From NCBI RefSeq assembly GCF_000182565.1, contig NW_015971551.1:89638-153637 (forward strand): a stretch of 64,000 bases of DNA, read 5' to 3'. Origin of the DNA: Spizellomyces punctatus DAOM BR117 (taxonomy: Eukaryota; Chytridiomycota; Chytridiomycetes; Spizellomycetales; Spizellomycetaceae). This document shows positions 23,234 to 33,442 of this stretch, piece after piece. The position numbers and the translations under genes were made by a program. A model generated the notes under the pieces. It was not told where the DNA came from. It saw nothing but the letters and a program-made list of their open reading frames with translations, and did not search any database. Each line of letters starts with the position of its first letter. The stretch's first letter is position 1.

Positions 23234-24721
23234 CTATGGTGTATTGGCCGCTAAAGAGACAGCGCTATCTCTAATATTCTCATCTGAGGAGAGAAACTCT
23301 CTCACGGCGACGGCCCTATCGGGATGGATGGCAAGCGCTACCTGCCCTGCCCTTTCGATTGACAGTTCCGTTGGTCGTTGTATATGTATGTATTCCCCAT
23401 CTGACATAGGTTTCATGCGTTAAATGAGAATTGAGATTCAAAGACAGAACATAGCGTCCACCTACCAATGTACACATAAGTTTGGGCAAGGTCCTGTTTC
23501 GCGCATACATAGAGGTGAGCAAAAAAAGCTGAGATGAGCGACCCTTTACTCTTCACAGTTATTACCTTCTGGCTGGTATCAAATACAATCTTCAGAGGGC
23601 ATTCAACTTGTCCGAGGGCATCCACATCTGTCTCCTTCCGAAATGCCGCAAGGAAGTTATTCACCAAATACCGATGTTTGCAAGGATATACAAATGCTTC
23701 TAGTTTGTTATCATCAATTTTTTGTGATGGCATGTGTCGCGCATCCGCTGATGCGTTCCAATTCCAGAGCGAATGGTCTTTCCCTCCTGCTACTGGGATA
23801 TTTTGAAGGTTCAATTGGATCGCAGTGTGCGATGCGAGCATGGTTGGTGACCACGACGGAGTTTGAGAGTGTATGGCAGATATGACGTGGTTGATGTGGG
23901 GGTGCGGCAGGAGGAGTTGCTATAATAGTGATGATAGTTCTGGCTTTTAGCGTTGTTATTTCCAAGAAACTCGGCAAAGTCCTTACCCGAAGCACGTTGA
24001 AGCTGGAGATTAGCATGTTACAGATCCGTGAGCTTGACCGATGCTTTTCAATGAACCGACCGAACCGCGCTTCAAGGCCAATGCACACTTGCAGCATCAT
24101 GTAGTGTGTGTCACGGGCGGGTTCATCAAATCTATAGTCAGGATGACTCTGCTTAGCCTCGTCATCCCTATCTTTAGACCCAGAAACCTCCACTCGCATT
24201 AGATCCACCATTGCGACGGGCGCTTGTACGATCTTCTCGATCAGATCTGATAATGAGTCCATGTAGTCCTTTGGCATCGAACTGCCCCATCCGAGAAAGC
24301 GGGCCAGGATGTTTGCCGTACCAAAGGGTAAAACGGCAAAGACAACGCGTTCACTGAAGACAGGTACACTACGTTCATTGAGCGCACCAACAATTGCGGG
24401 AACTGTACCGTCTCCACCGCATGACAACACCCAGCAATTTGGTCTCGGTCGACCACACTCCTGGTTCTGCTTATTCAGAGATAGTTCGATTTGTTTTTGA
24501 ATATGCTCCAAGCCTCGATTGAACGATTCCGTGTCGCGAAGATTGTAGCACCATAAACGCGCATTGGGCAATACTTTGTGGGGAACGGGAAGTTCGGCTA
24601 GCTTCTTGGCGAGCCGGCTCCCACTGCGCGAATTGTATATTGCTATGAGTGTCAGTTGCTCGTCGTCGCCATCGCTTGTACGTTCGGAATCGGCACTTGG
24701 CGACACGGAATTTGAGACCAT
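23234..24721 (-). CDS. Diacylglycerol-kinase-type lipid kinase
   Basis: ATP-dependent lipid kinase of the DAGK fold. Complement exons 23987-24721, 23566-23919, 23466-23493 and 23234-23400 give 427 residues. The nucleotide-binding motif is SCGGDGTVPAIV, followed by LPFGTANILARFLGWG, equivalent to the LPLGTGNDLAR box of diacylglycerol kinases. After these come a DAGK accessory-like region and a C-terminal IERAGQVALAI strand. No C1 zinc fingers, EF hands or membrane segments were seen. Sphingosine or ceramide kinase activity is possible because the fold is shared. The GTANILAR wording and overall layout favour diacylglycerol. An in-frame GTG upstream was not used as the start. Confidence 0.8.
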
Positions 24722-25172
24722 CTTGGGTTGCAAGCACCAATAAAAACAGGAGGATTTGGTATTAACGGAAAGCTTAAAAGCTTGCTTACTCGAAAGACCT
24801 GACGTCACGAGTCACGTGATTTGTAATTATGCGATAAGATGCTCAGATCGGCACTCTAAATGATGGCTGTAGCGCTGGGTTAATCATCACGGAGGTATGG
24901 TCTAAAGGATCTCAAATCATGTTGAACGCAATACGTTGATTTCAAAAGAAATTGTCTAAAAGTTACTGTCCAATTTGCTTCTGGGGCCCGTAGGGAGGTG
25001 AGTATGGGGATTTACGGCTGTGGCAGTGAAGGAGGAGCGCGCTAGCTTGTTACGTAATGACCAACGTCATTGTTTGACCTGCAGCTGGTCGTGTGGTTTT
25101 CGCTGCACCTTTTAAAAAGAGTAGGAAGGTAGGATTCAATCGACTTGTACATAAATCTCATCAGTGTTTACA
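24722..25172. promoter_or_regulatory. Divergent promoter region, lipid kinase / MscL
   Basis: A 451-bp gap between divergent start codons. No exon is supported. Regulatory function is inferred. Confidence 0.4.
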
Positions 25173-26045
25173 ATGGATACGGATACGGTCAAACTCCGTC
25201 ATGTCAAATCTGCAATCACCGACGTACCAAACGGAGAACCCAACAAGACAAAAAGTGCCAATGTGAGCAAAAGCATTACAAATGTCATCGAGAAAAAGCT
25301 TTTGGATCCTGAGATCTACGTGCGGTTCGTACAAGGATTTGCTGGGTTCCTGGCAAAAAGGGTAGGTCCAGTGTAGGGTCGTCGTTCTGGCCCGTCAAAA
25401 GTCTACTACTGACGCACCATCCAAAAGAACCTGATCGATACTGGCATTGGTCTTGTCATTGGTACCGCTTTTTCAAACATGATCCAGACATTTGTTGACG
25501 ATTTGCTTACCCCTCTGCTTGGTCTGATTGTGGGTTCCCGCATGTCAAACTGGTTCATTGTTTTGAGAAAGGGAGCCAAGGCATTGCAATATCAGCACGA
25601 GTCCACACATCGTTATAAATATGTGACTATTGAAGAGGCAGCACGCGATGGTGCGGTGACATTGAACGTTGGGAGGGCGGTGGAAAGCGTGGTGAGATTT
25701 GTGTGTCTAGCTGGTGCTGTGTTTGCCCTCTTTCGAGGTAGGCTTGGTATATTTCACTGTGAAAGAATGTGGCCCGGCGAAATTAACCATCTTTCAGTTG
25801 CAATGAGAACTTGGGAGGCGCACAAACGTACGTTGGGACCGATCCTTTTTCCGGACGAACATAGAGACCCAAAGGCCAACGAGTCTGAATCGTCTGGGGA
25901 CGCCACTCGTGAATGTCCCTTTTGCACATCGCAAATTCCTTGTCGTGCATCAAAGTGTCGTTTCTGCACTGCGGATGTCTCAGGTATCGCAGCGCCATAC
26001 AGTACAACAAAAGGTTCCATGGGCTTCACAGGGAAGGAAGAGTGA
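25173..26045 (+). CDS. MscL-type mechanosensitive channel with a C-terminal Cys4 motif
   Basis: Large-conductance pressure-release channel. Exons 25173-25361, 25428-25737 and 25798-26045 give 248 residues. After a polar N-terminal extension of about 45 residues comes the MscL core: FVQGFAGFLAKRNLIDTGIG, LVIGTAFSNMIQTFVDDLL and TPLLGLIVGSRMSNWFIVL (first membrane segment), then a second hydrophobic segment (VVRFVCLAGAVFALFR). The C-terminus carries CPFC...CRFC, a four-cysteine ribbon like the one ending many bacterial MscL proteins. Two spliceosomal introns show it is a resident nuclear gene, not contamination. MscL is rare in eukaryotes, so bacterial ancestry is likely. Its subcellular membrane cannot be told. 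Confidence 0.9.
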
Positions 26046-26546
26046 CAGAGGATAAAAAAAGTGCTGTGAATTGTTAACGAGGACCTTGCTTAGCGTAGTT
26101 TGTTATGATGGAATTTCTTTCCGATTGTACCCATCCCGCTCTTGTACCGTTTATACCTAAGATCAACATGTATAGTATCCCTCCCCATGGCTCTAAATAA
26201 CAATCTTCAGATGGACTTGTGTCGTTCTCGTCGAGACGGCTTGCAGAACTCGCAGGCACTGAATATCCTCCAACCACTGCTATCGCTCCCATTGACCACC
26301 AATTCTCAAATGATTCCGATGATTGATTCCGCGCAGAGGGAATCCAATGTATGTCCATCTCTAGAACTGGTATCAATCGTCAACAAGCGGAAAGTGGTAA
26401 GAAAGAAGGGAATATCGGAGGAAATCTGAGCAACCGCGGCAAAACAACAACAACAACACGTACACAGTTGCTGGAGCGCGTCCACAAACCTTCCCTCGAC
26501 GCGCCTCGTCCCGCCCTTTCCCCAACATCTTTCACTCTCATTCAGA
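26046..26546. promoter_or_regulatory. Intergenic region upstream of the double coactosin
   Basis: A 501-bp gap between MscL and the coactosin gene, both plus strand. It includes an AAC-rich run near 26,441-26,460. No supported exon. Confidence 0.4.
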
Positions 26547-28057
26547 ATGTCTACTCAAGTCCGCCTTGTCAACGAAGCAGAGCTAACCAGCGCCATCCGC
26601 AGTGTGCGAGACGACAAACAACCCACTAACTGGGTTCTCGTCGGGCACGCTCAAGATGGAACAGACCCAAACGCGCTCGTGTTGGTTTCAACTGGTGAAG
26701 ATGGCTTTGAAGGTCTGAAGCGAGCATTGTCAGACGACCATGTGCAATATGCCCTCCGTAAGCTGCCTAGAGCTTATAAGTCCATTGACTTCACTGAGAA
26801 ACAATTTCATCTCACGGCTCCCATTCATAGTCCGAATGACAAACAAAGTCGACCTGAGCACCACCGTCAAGTTTGTCTATATTTATAACTTTGCGGATAA
26901 GCTCAGTTTTGCCAAAAAGGGGCGGTTTGGAGTGGTTAAGGGTGATGCAACAAAGTATTTCATGGTATGGATTAACGTGCGAGCGTTGATCGGGGTGTTC
27001 GCGCGTTAAACCTATATCGCATATAGCCATTCCATGTGGAAATTGAGATTGGATCCCGCAACGAATTAATCGAAGAGGTATGGCTATTTGGGTACGTGCT
27101 GCAGATGCAGGTCTGATCGGTATCGCGACCTTAGGAAGTGGTGAAAAAGATTGAAGCCGCAGCCGGTAATTTGAACAATGTGCGCGAGGCAGACTTTATA
27201 GAAGGCAAACAGGTAGCAGTCGACCGCTATGTTGTTTTGGAATTGCATGCTCACATTCTACATTAGGAACGCGGCTATACAGCTCGTACAACTGTCCGTC
27301 GTAACTCCCTAGAGAATGTACCGCTGTCGCGATCTAGCACTACTTCCAACACTACCGGCTCGACACCAAATCTCAACGCAGCGTTCCAAGGAAACACGGG
27401 CTCAAGTAACAACCTGCATAAATCACAGTCCAATATCCAAAAGGGGGCGAAGCCCTCTGCCGCCACCCAGAGCCAAGGGGTAACCCTTGGGACTGAACTG
27501 CTGGAGGCCATCAAGGATCTTCGAAATGATAAAACGCCCACAAAATGGGTTGTGGGAACTTACCAAGATGGGAACATTGCAAATCCTATTGTATTGAGTG
27601 CAAAGGGTGACGGTGGTGCAGAGGAAATGAAACAAAAGTTTGCTCCGGACGGTATCGCGTACAGCCTGATCAGAGTGGTATGTCGCTACTGGTTCGCCAT
27701 CTCTTAGCCAACTTAATACTGAACCGTCTTGATACCGCGTCAGACGGACTTTGTAGATGGCCATCCGACCGTTAAATTCGCCTTCGTCACCTTCATTGGG
27801 CAGCAAGTAGGCAGTAAGTATATCCATGTGGCAACATCTTTTCGTCCGTCATTGCCTCGCAATTTCCTTCTTTTAATCATCACCACCATTATTCAGTCAT
27901 GAAAAAGGCCAAAATCAGCACACATAAGGGAGGAGTCACAGAGCACTTTGCTCCCTACCATGTGGATTTCACGATTTCCGAAAGACGTGAAATCGATGAC
28001 ACTGTTATCATGAACAAAGTATCGCGAGTATCTGGCAGCCGTAGTATGGTCAAATAG
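26547..28057 (+). CDS. Double coactosin (two ADF-H domains)
   Basis: Actin-filament-binding protein. Exons 26547-26757, 26831-26964, 27027-27077, 27135-27212, 27267-27677, 27744-27813 and 27897-28057 give 371 residues. Two ADF-homology domains of the coactosin type are present. The first runs about 1-140 (SVRDDKQPTNWVLVGH, RMTNKVDLSTTVKFVYIYNF). The second runs about 225-360 (DLRNDKTPTKWVVGTYQDG, RVTDFVDGHPTVKFAFVTFIG). They are joined by a Ser/Asn-rich linker of about 80 residues. The two domains align over equivalent positions, which supports internal duplication. Coactosin normally has one domain, so this form could bridge or bundle filaments. That function is inferred from architecture only. 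Confidence 0.9.
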
Positions 28058-28364
28058 TGCCCTTCCCATTGACGTTTATTTTCTGAATGAAGGAGTATAT
28101 ATATTTTATATCATAAATGGTTATAGTGTAACTACCTGCTCCTCCAGTCTGTTTTTGCAATGCACACATTTGCCAATGTCTTCAGAGCAAGTTTCATCCT
28201 GCTGAGATGCAATTATGTGATCTGACGCGACACCCTGTGGCCCAAACGTCCACGCGATCTCAGCACACCATCTTGCAGCAAAAAGACGCATAGCAGCCCT
28301 GCTGGCGGCTCGTTGCGCTGCATTAGTTTTAGACAAGCTTGTATAGTAGAGTGCTCTTCTAGCA
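28058..28364. promoter_or_regulatory. Intergenic region upstream of the F-BAR gene
   Basis: A 307-bp gap between two plus-strand genes. A minus-strand open frame here overlaps the next start codon and has no ATG at its 5' end, so it was not called. Confidence 0.4.
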
Positions 28365-31300
28365 ATGTCTGCCGAGGTTCGCGGTGCAGTCAAGCAGCTG
28401 AGGACTCATCAACAAGGACAGTTGGCAAAGTTGCAGGTATATGCCACGACGAGTTTCCAGCTTCATGCCCCAAAAATAACACATGGGGTCTCTCAAAAGA
28501 TAAAATCAGAAGCCGAAGTTGAACTGCTTGAGAATTTAAACTCTTATTTTAGGGTGCGTGCCAATCTTGGGCGGTCCGTACTATCTACTCGTCTCTAACT
28601 CGCTCGTTCTCTTATTGTAGAAAAGAGCGGAGATCGAAAGCCAGTATGCTACTGTACGTTTACCTGTCTGAACCTACCTCGCAGCTATATTTCACACCTC
28701 GCGGTGACAGGCACTAGAGAAGCTGAGCAAACACTACATAACCAAAAAGTTCAAACGAACAACGGTTGCGAGCGGTAATCCAACACCTCTATCGTCTGCT
28801 GAAGATGCCACAGCGGGGTAAGTTCATACCGCTGTAACAGAATCGTTTGTATAATGACCTCCCCGAGCAGTGCCCTATATGCATCATTCTCTGCTGTATT
28901 GACCGAATCCGAAAAGCAAGCTCGAAAACGAGGTGACATCAGTGAGAAACTTGTCGCAGATATTGCGGACAATATCAGGGAGCTAAACAAGGAAAGGGCC
29001 GCGGGTGCAAAGAGGGTTGGTTCTAGAATACGTTGCTAGCTTTGGTGAGATGTACTCACATTGTTGATCATCCCATGTACTAGAACCTTGAATTTGGGGT
29101 ATGTCGCGGATGTGAACGCAAATGACTACGATCTTACCAGAAAATACCAACTATTTCAGACGAAATACCACCAAGAACTGTGGACAGCCTATGATGAGCT
29201 CGATAAGGTACCAATTGTAGCTATAAAGTCGACGATGCAGATGCTTACACCGTCAAATAGGCTAGGCAAGCGTATGACAAAACAGCGAAGGAAGCTGAAT
29301 CTGCGCGGAAAAAATATGACGACATTTCGAGGAAGCCGGGCTCTGGGCTGAATGCCATTAAAAACCTTGTTACTGGTACGGACTCGGAAGAGCGTGTGGA
29401 AAAGGTTCGCGATTAGACCGAAATTCTAGGGTATGTAACGATAAGCTAACAATCTCTCCCTGGTCAGCATAGAACCAAGTGGAAAGCTTTGAGCCGAAAG
29501 TTGAACGACAGTCGAAATGACTACATCCTCGCTTTGGAAGGCGTTAACGTCATACAAGCAGCGTATTATAAAGGTATTTGTCCTTTCGTTGGGCGTGGCG
29601 TCAGAATTAGATAACCTAATGAACATGAGTGTAGAGGAACTGCCCAACTTGATGCTAGTAGGTGATTTGACAGGCTCTTTGACCCACAATACCGGCCCAT
29701 ACTCAACCATCTGGCGCAGAATCTGGACGCAAACTTTTATACTGTCTATCCCTCATTGTTGGAAAAGTACGCTGGCCTGGAGAGCGACTACACTGGCGCT
29801 TTACAAACAAGTGTAGAGACCGTACGAACCTCACTCGGAAATGTGGATCGTAACAAGGAATTGGATAACTTTTTGCGGGATCACAATGCTATCTTTCAAG
29901 ATCCAGGGCCGTTCCATTTCGAGCCCGGTGCTGGGGATGATGTACGTAAATGGGGGTGTAAGGTGCGAGCGGAGGTTTCTCTGCGCTTACCTCATTAGTT
30001 GATCAGGTGGAGCATCTCACTGTGGACGACGTGACAAAAGTGGCGTTGGGACAACGCCTTGGCAGGTTAATGAATCGAGAGGAAGAGATAAACAATCACA
30101 TTGCACTGAAAGAGCGGGAGCTTGGTGGTGTGACACAGATGGCAGATGTCTATAGTCAAACACCATCATTTGGTAACGCAGCGACGCCATTAGAGGTAAG
30201 CGGCTCATATTGTACCGAAACATCCGAGTTAAAGACTGAATCCCTTCTCTCCTGATCCCAGCAAAGGCAAGAGATTGAGAATGGCATCCGCCTATTGAAT
30301 GCCGCAAAGGTCAAAGTTGCAGCCCAAATCCGAATATTGAAGAACATGGGAGGTATGAGTTTCCATCATTGCTGAGAAGCTCAGTGTAAATCGGTTCTTA
30401 ACGTGGTTTATGTGTATCTTTGCCCTTTATAGTGGAGGCCATCATCCCAGTAGCTCCGGTTACCGCTGCTCCGACCATGTCGCTTGCATCGAAAGCAAAC
30501 GCGGTCGCAATCTACGACTACGACGCGAAAGGTGAAGGAGAGACATCCCTACGCAATGGCGACGACCTTGTGATAGTTGTGCCGGAATCTGATGGCTGGG
30601 TCAAGGTACGCATGGAGTGAAGACGCTTTGTTATTGCACCTGAGGCTCATGCACACTGTCAAGGTTCAAAATCTTATTAGCCAGGGAGTCGGGTTAGTTC
30701 CCGCAAATTACATTAAGAATCTAGAGCCAGTTAATGGATCTGGGCCGGCTCCATCCACATTGTCTCCTGCGGGACCAAAGATATCTGATTCGCCCAAGTC
30801 CAAACAAGGTGCGCTCTGCTATCCTCTCGAAAATGTCTTCTTTTAAACTAATTGGATCGCTATTTTTCTAGTGAAAGCACTTTACGGTATGCTCACACCT
30901 GTTGCACATCAGACATGTGTATGAATTTGTTCAACCTCATTTCTTACCGAATCCTAGATTTCAATGCCACTGATGAGGGCGAGTTGTCTTTCCGAGGTGT
31001 GCAGTCGCTTCTCCCGTTTAAACACTTATAGGAAGCTAATCTTCATACCTCACGTAGCTGGAGACAGTATCGAGGTGGTGGACACGAGTGGAGACTTTAG
31101 CGACGAAGCCTGGTGGGAAGGTCGCGTCGCACGCACTGGACAGATTGGTCAATTTCCTGTCGTCTTCACACAAGGATGGCAAGCACTCGCAGCCTCCGCG
31201 CCAAGCAGCATAACAACGTCAGTCGCTAGTCTAGCCAGATCCGTTTCGACACAGCAGCATCGGACGTCCATGCTTGATACATCTTCATCGCGAAGATCAT

Positions 31301-32075
31301 CTACTGTTATGCGTCCGGTGTCGTCTGTGCCGAAATATCCCAAAGGTAGGTAACCCTAAGTCCCCGACCTTGTGGCCGCTGACGCTTTTGCTGATGTTTT
31401 GTTCAGTTCGGGCAATGTATGCATACGACAGTACGTGTGATGGAGAGCTGACCATGGCTGCCGGTGACATCATCACCGTTACGAACAAGAATACGGGGAG
31501 CGACGCATGGTGGGAAGGGGAGGGCCCACATGGCAAGGTACGGCTATGCCTAATTCGCGGGCCGCATCAATGATTGCACAATCTGAACAGTGGATGCAGG
31601 GGCAATTTCCGGTCAATTACGTTGAACTCATAGACACTGCCAGCGAGTCTAGTGCTTCCCTTGGAGTGAGTCTATTCGTTCAAAGCTCGAGAAAAGAGCA
31701 GTATTGATTTAATGCGCTCCTCTTTTAGGCAATTTCAAAGAGATCATCACTGAATCCTACTCCTACCCCGTCCTACCCACAAGGTGAAAGACATTGCCAG
31801 TCATGTTTCTGGGATACCTTGGTCTGAAATCTGCACTCTATAATTATAGTGAAAGCGCTCTACGATTACACTGCCAGTGAACCTGACGAGATAAGCTTCC
31901 GGGCCGGCGACATTATCCGGGTTACGCAGTCTGCGGTATGTTGCCCACGATATCATTGATGGAGATGACACATTGCTGATTACGATATGATTCATTCTAG
32001 GATGCCGACTGGTGGCAAGGGGAGTTGAATGGGAGGAGCGGAGCATTTCCCGCTAATTATGTGCAAAAAATATAA
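28365..32075 (+). CDS. F-BAR protein with four SH3 domains (Bzz1-like)
   Basis: Membrane-bending scaffold for actin assembly at endocytic sites, in the manner of yeast Bzz1. Roughly 22 exons give about 815 residues. The F-BAR domain starts at once (VELLENLNSYFRKRAEIESQ, YATALEKLSKHY) and continues through NKERAAGAKR and KEAESARKKYDDI to a coiled segment with RLMNREEEINNHI. Four SH3 domains follow: NAVAIYDYDA...GLVPANYIK near 480-545, VKALYDFNAT...WWEGR near 567-635, VRAMYAYDST...FPVNYVELI near 680-738, and VKALYDYTAS...FPANYVQKI at the extreme C-terminus. The linker between the second and third is Ser/Thr-rich. Several small-intron choices were decided by restoring F-BAR helices. Yeast Bzz1 has two SH3 domains, so four is unusual. 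Confidence 0.9.
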
Positions 32076-32684
32076 TATTTTGAACAGTTGTAGACGGCCT
32101 CTGTTTGCAAGGATGCTTTTTTGTCTGTTATCGCTTTTGCTCATAACTTGCATATACCCGTCCAGGTGAAGGTTGGTCTGCGATCCATGGGAAATGAAGA
32201 TATATGTGGCACTTGTCTCTTTTTCTATGGCAATTTCGCTCCGTACACAAGTTTCAATCACCACATTCTCAAATGTAAAATCTTAGACAGTACGCCGAAT
32301 TTTAATTCTAAAGGATCCCATAGAAGGGGGCCCTCGTCGCGCTCTTCATTAATCGCCAATGCATCCCTGTTGGTCCTCCTCGCACTAGTGCTGGGGTTTG
32401 ACCTTCTGGGTCAAATGAATACCAGCCCCGTAAATTGGCACGCCTATCTGATACAATAAACTACAATCCTGTGCTTGCGTCAATATAGTGCAGGATCCAT
32501 CCGATAGCTGTTACAGGGAGTATAGCGGATGCTACAAAGGCGCAAGTATCTCGGTTGGACACTGTTGAACCACATTGTTCACATCTTCTTGACGTCCTTC
32601 ATGCGAGGAATCAAGGCATTGCGCCAGACAGACGCCCCTGCGAACTAGCACAGGCGGTGGTTGCAAATATGACCAAGTTTGCTC
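32076..32684. other. Convergent intergenic region
   Basis: A 609-bp gap between the F-BAR and Atg12 stops. A minus-strand stretch near 32,480-32,550 would encode a hydrophobic segment but lacks a workable start or splice partner. Nothing is called here. Confidence 0.4.
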
Positions 32685-33192
32685 TTATCCCCACGCGGCC
32701 GTTGTGGAGTAGTTTATTATCAAATTGCCTTCTGTACCGAAACACTAGAAGGTCATTAGGATCACTTGCTACAAACGTACAGTATAAGACTCTTTCTCCC
32801 GCACCTTGTACAAGTTTCCAACAATTTCATCTGGAGCCGGTGCGAATGCGCTGTTGACGTAGAGGAACTGCATATGAGCAGCATCTGGTTAAAATAACGC
32901 GAGAATAGTCCAGCAACGAATGGTTTGTACCAGCGGGTCCTGCGCCTTATAGTTCAGCTCCTTCCTCAGAAAGTTCATAACAGTCTGGAACTTTTGCGAT
33001 GCAGTTATTTTGTAAAAGTTTTGTTTGAGAATGGGAGCGTTTCCTGTTGCTCTAAACCGCACCACGACTTTCAAAGACATGTTGATGACGAGCCTCTTAC
33101 CAGTTGGCCAAAATGAACGTACCTTTTGCTGCCGGATTTGCCGTCCTAGGTGTTGGTGGAGAGCTTATCGGGCTTGTTGGATTGTCGCTCAT
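32685..33192 (-). CDS. ATG12: Autophagy ubiquitin-like protein Atg12
   Basis: Ubiquitin-like modifier conjugated to Atg5 to promote Atg8 lipidation. Complement exons 33123-33192, 32931-33067, 32805-32867 and 32685-32744 give 109 residues. A Ser/Pro-rich leader (MSDNPTSPISSPPTPRTANP) precedes the ubiquitin fold KVVVRFRATGNAPILKQNF, FLRKELNYKAQDP, NSAFAPAPDEIVGNLYKCFG and the invariant end TTAAWG with its terminal glycine. The first intron (33068-33122) is inferred from phase and from the family's N-terminal extension. A second ATG at 33080, inside that intron, could start a 90-residue form. The gene is divergent from the Sec14-like gene. Confidence 0.92.
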
Positions 33193-33442
33193 CGTAAACA
33201 CAATGCTTGCAGAGGGTGATCGCACACAGCCAAACCTATCAAGTGTGGTAAGTCTAGTGGGCGTGTCGCGTTTGCTGGTCAGGATCGAGCGGCTGTGCAA
33301 GCCTCGCATTTTGGGGGGTCGAAGAGGTTTCTTCGTAGCATGAGTGGGTGGTCTTGCTTCCTTCCCATCATAAACTCGTCCCCAAGGGCAGGTCGTCAGA
33401 GTTTCCGTTTGGTTTCCCAACGCGACTACATAAACCCGTAAG
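33193..33442. promoter_or_regulatory. Shared divergent promoter, Atg12 / CRAL-TRIO gene
   Basis: 250 bp separate the two start codons. A plus-strand open frame overlapping the Atg12 first exon was judged a shadow. Confidence 0.45.

Noticed and set aside
29100-29145. 42-nt intron in the F-BAR gene ending at the first ag
   Set aside because: The phase fails; using the acceptor after ctatttcag gives a 61-nt intron and restores the F-BAR helix.
32460-32640. Minus-strand segment encoding a short hydrophobic helix (ILPVTAIGWILHYI) and a basic VWRNALIPRMKDVKK stretch
   Set aside because: It resembles a tiny mitochondrial membrane subunit, but no splice in the right phase joins the two parts and no start codon fits without overlapping Atg12.
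33104-33343. Plus-strand frame encoding a hydrophobic, membrane-like peptide
   Set aside because: It is the exact antisense of the Atg12 first exon, whose Ser/Pro leader and in-phase splice to the ubiquitin fold are better supported.
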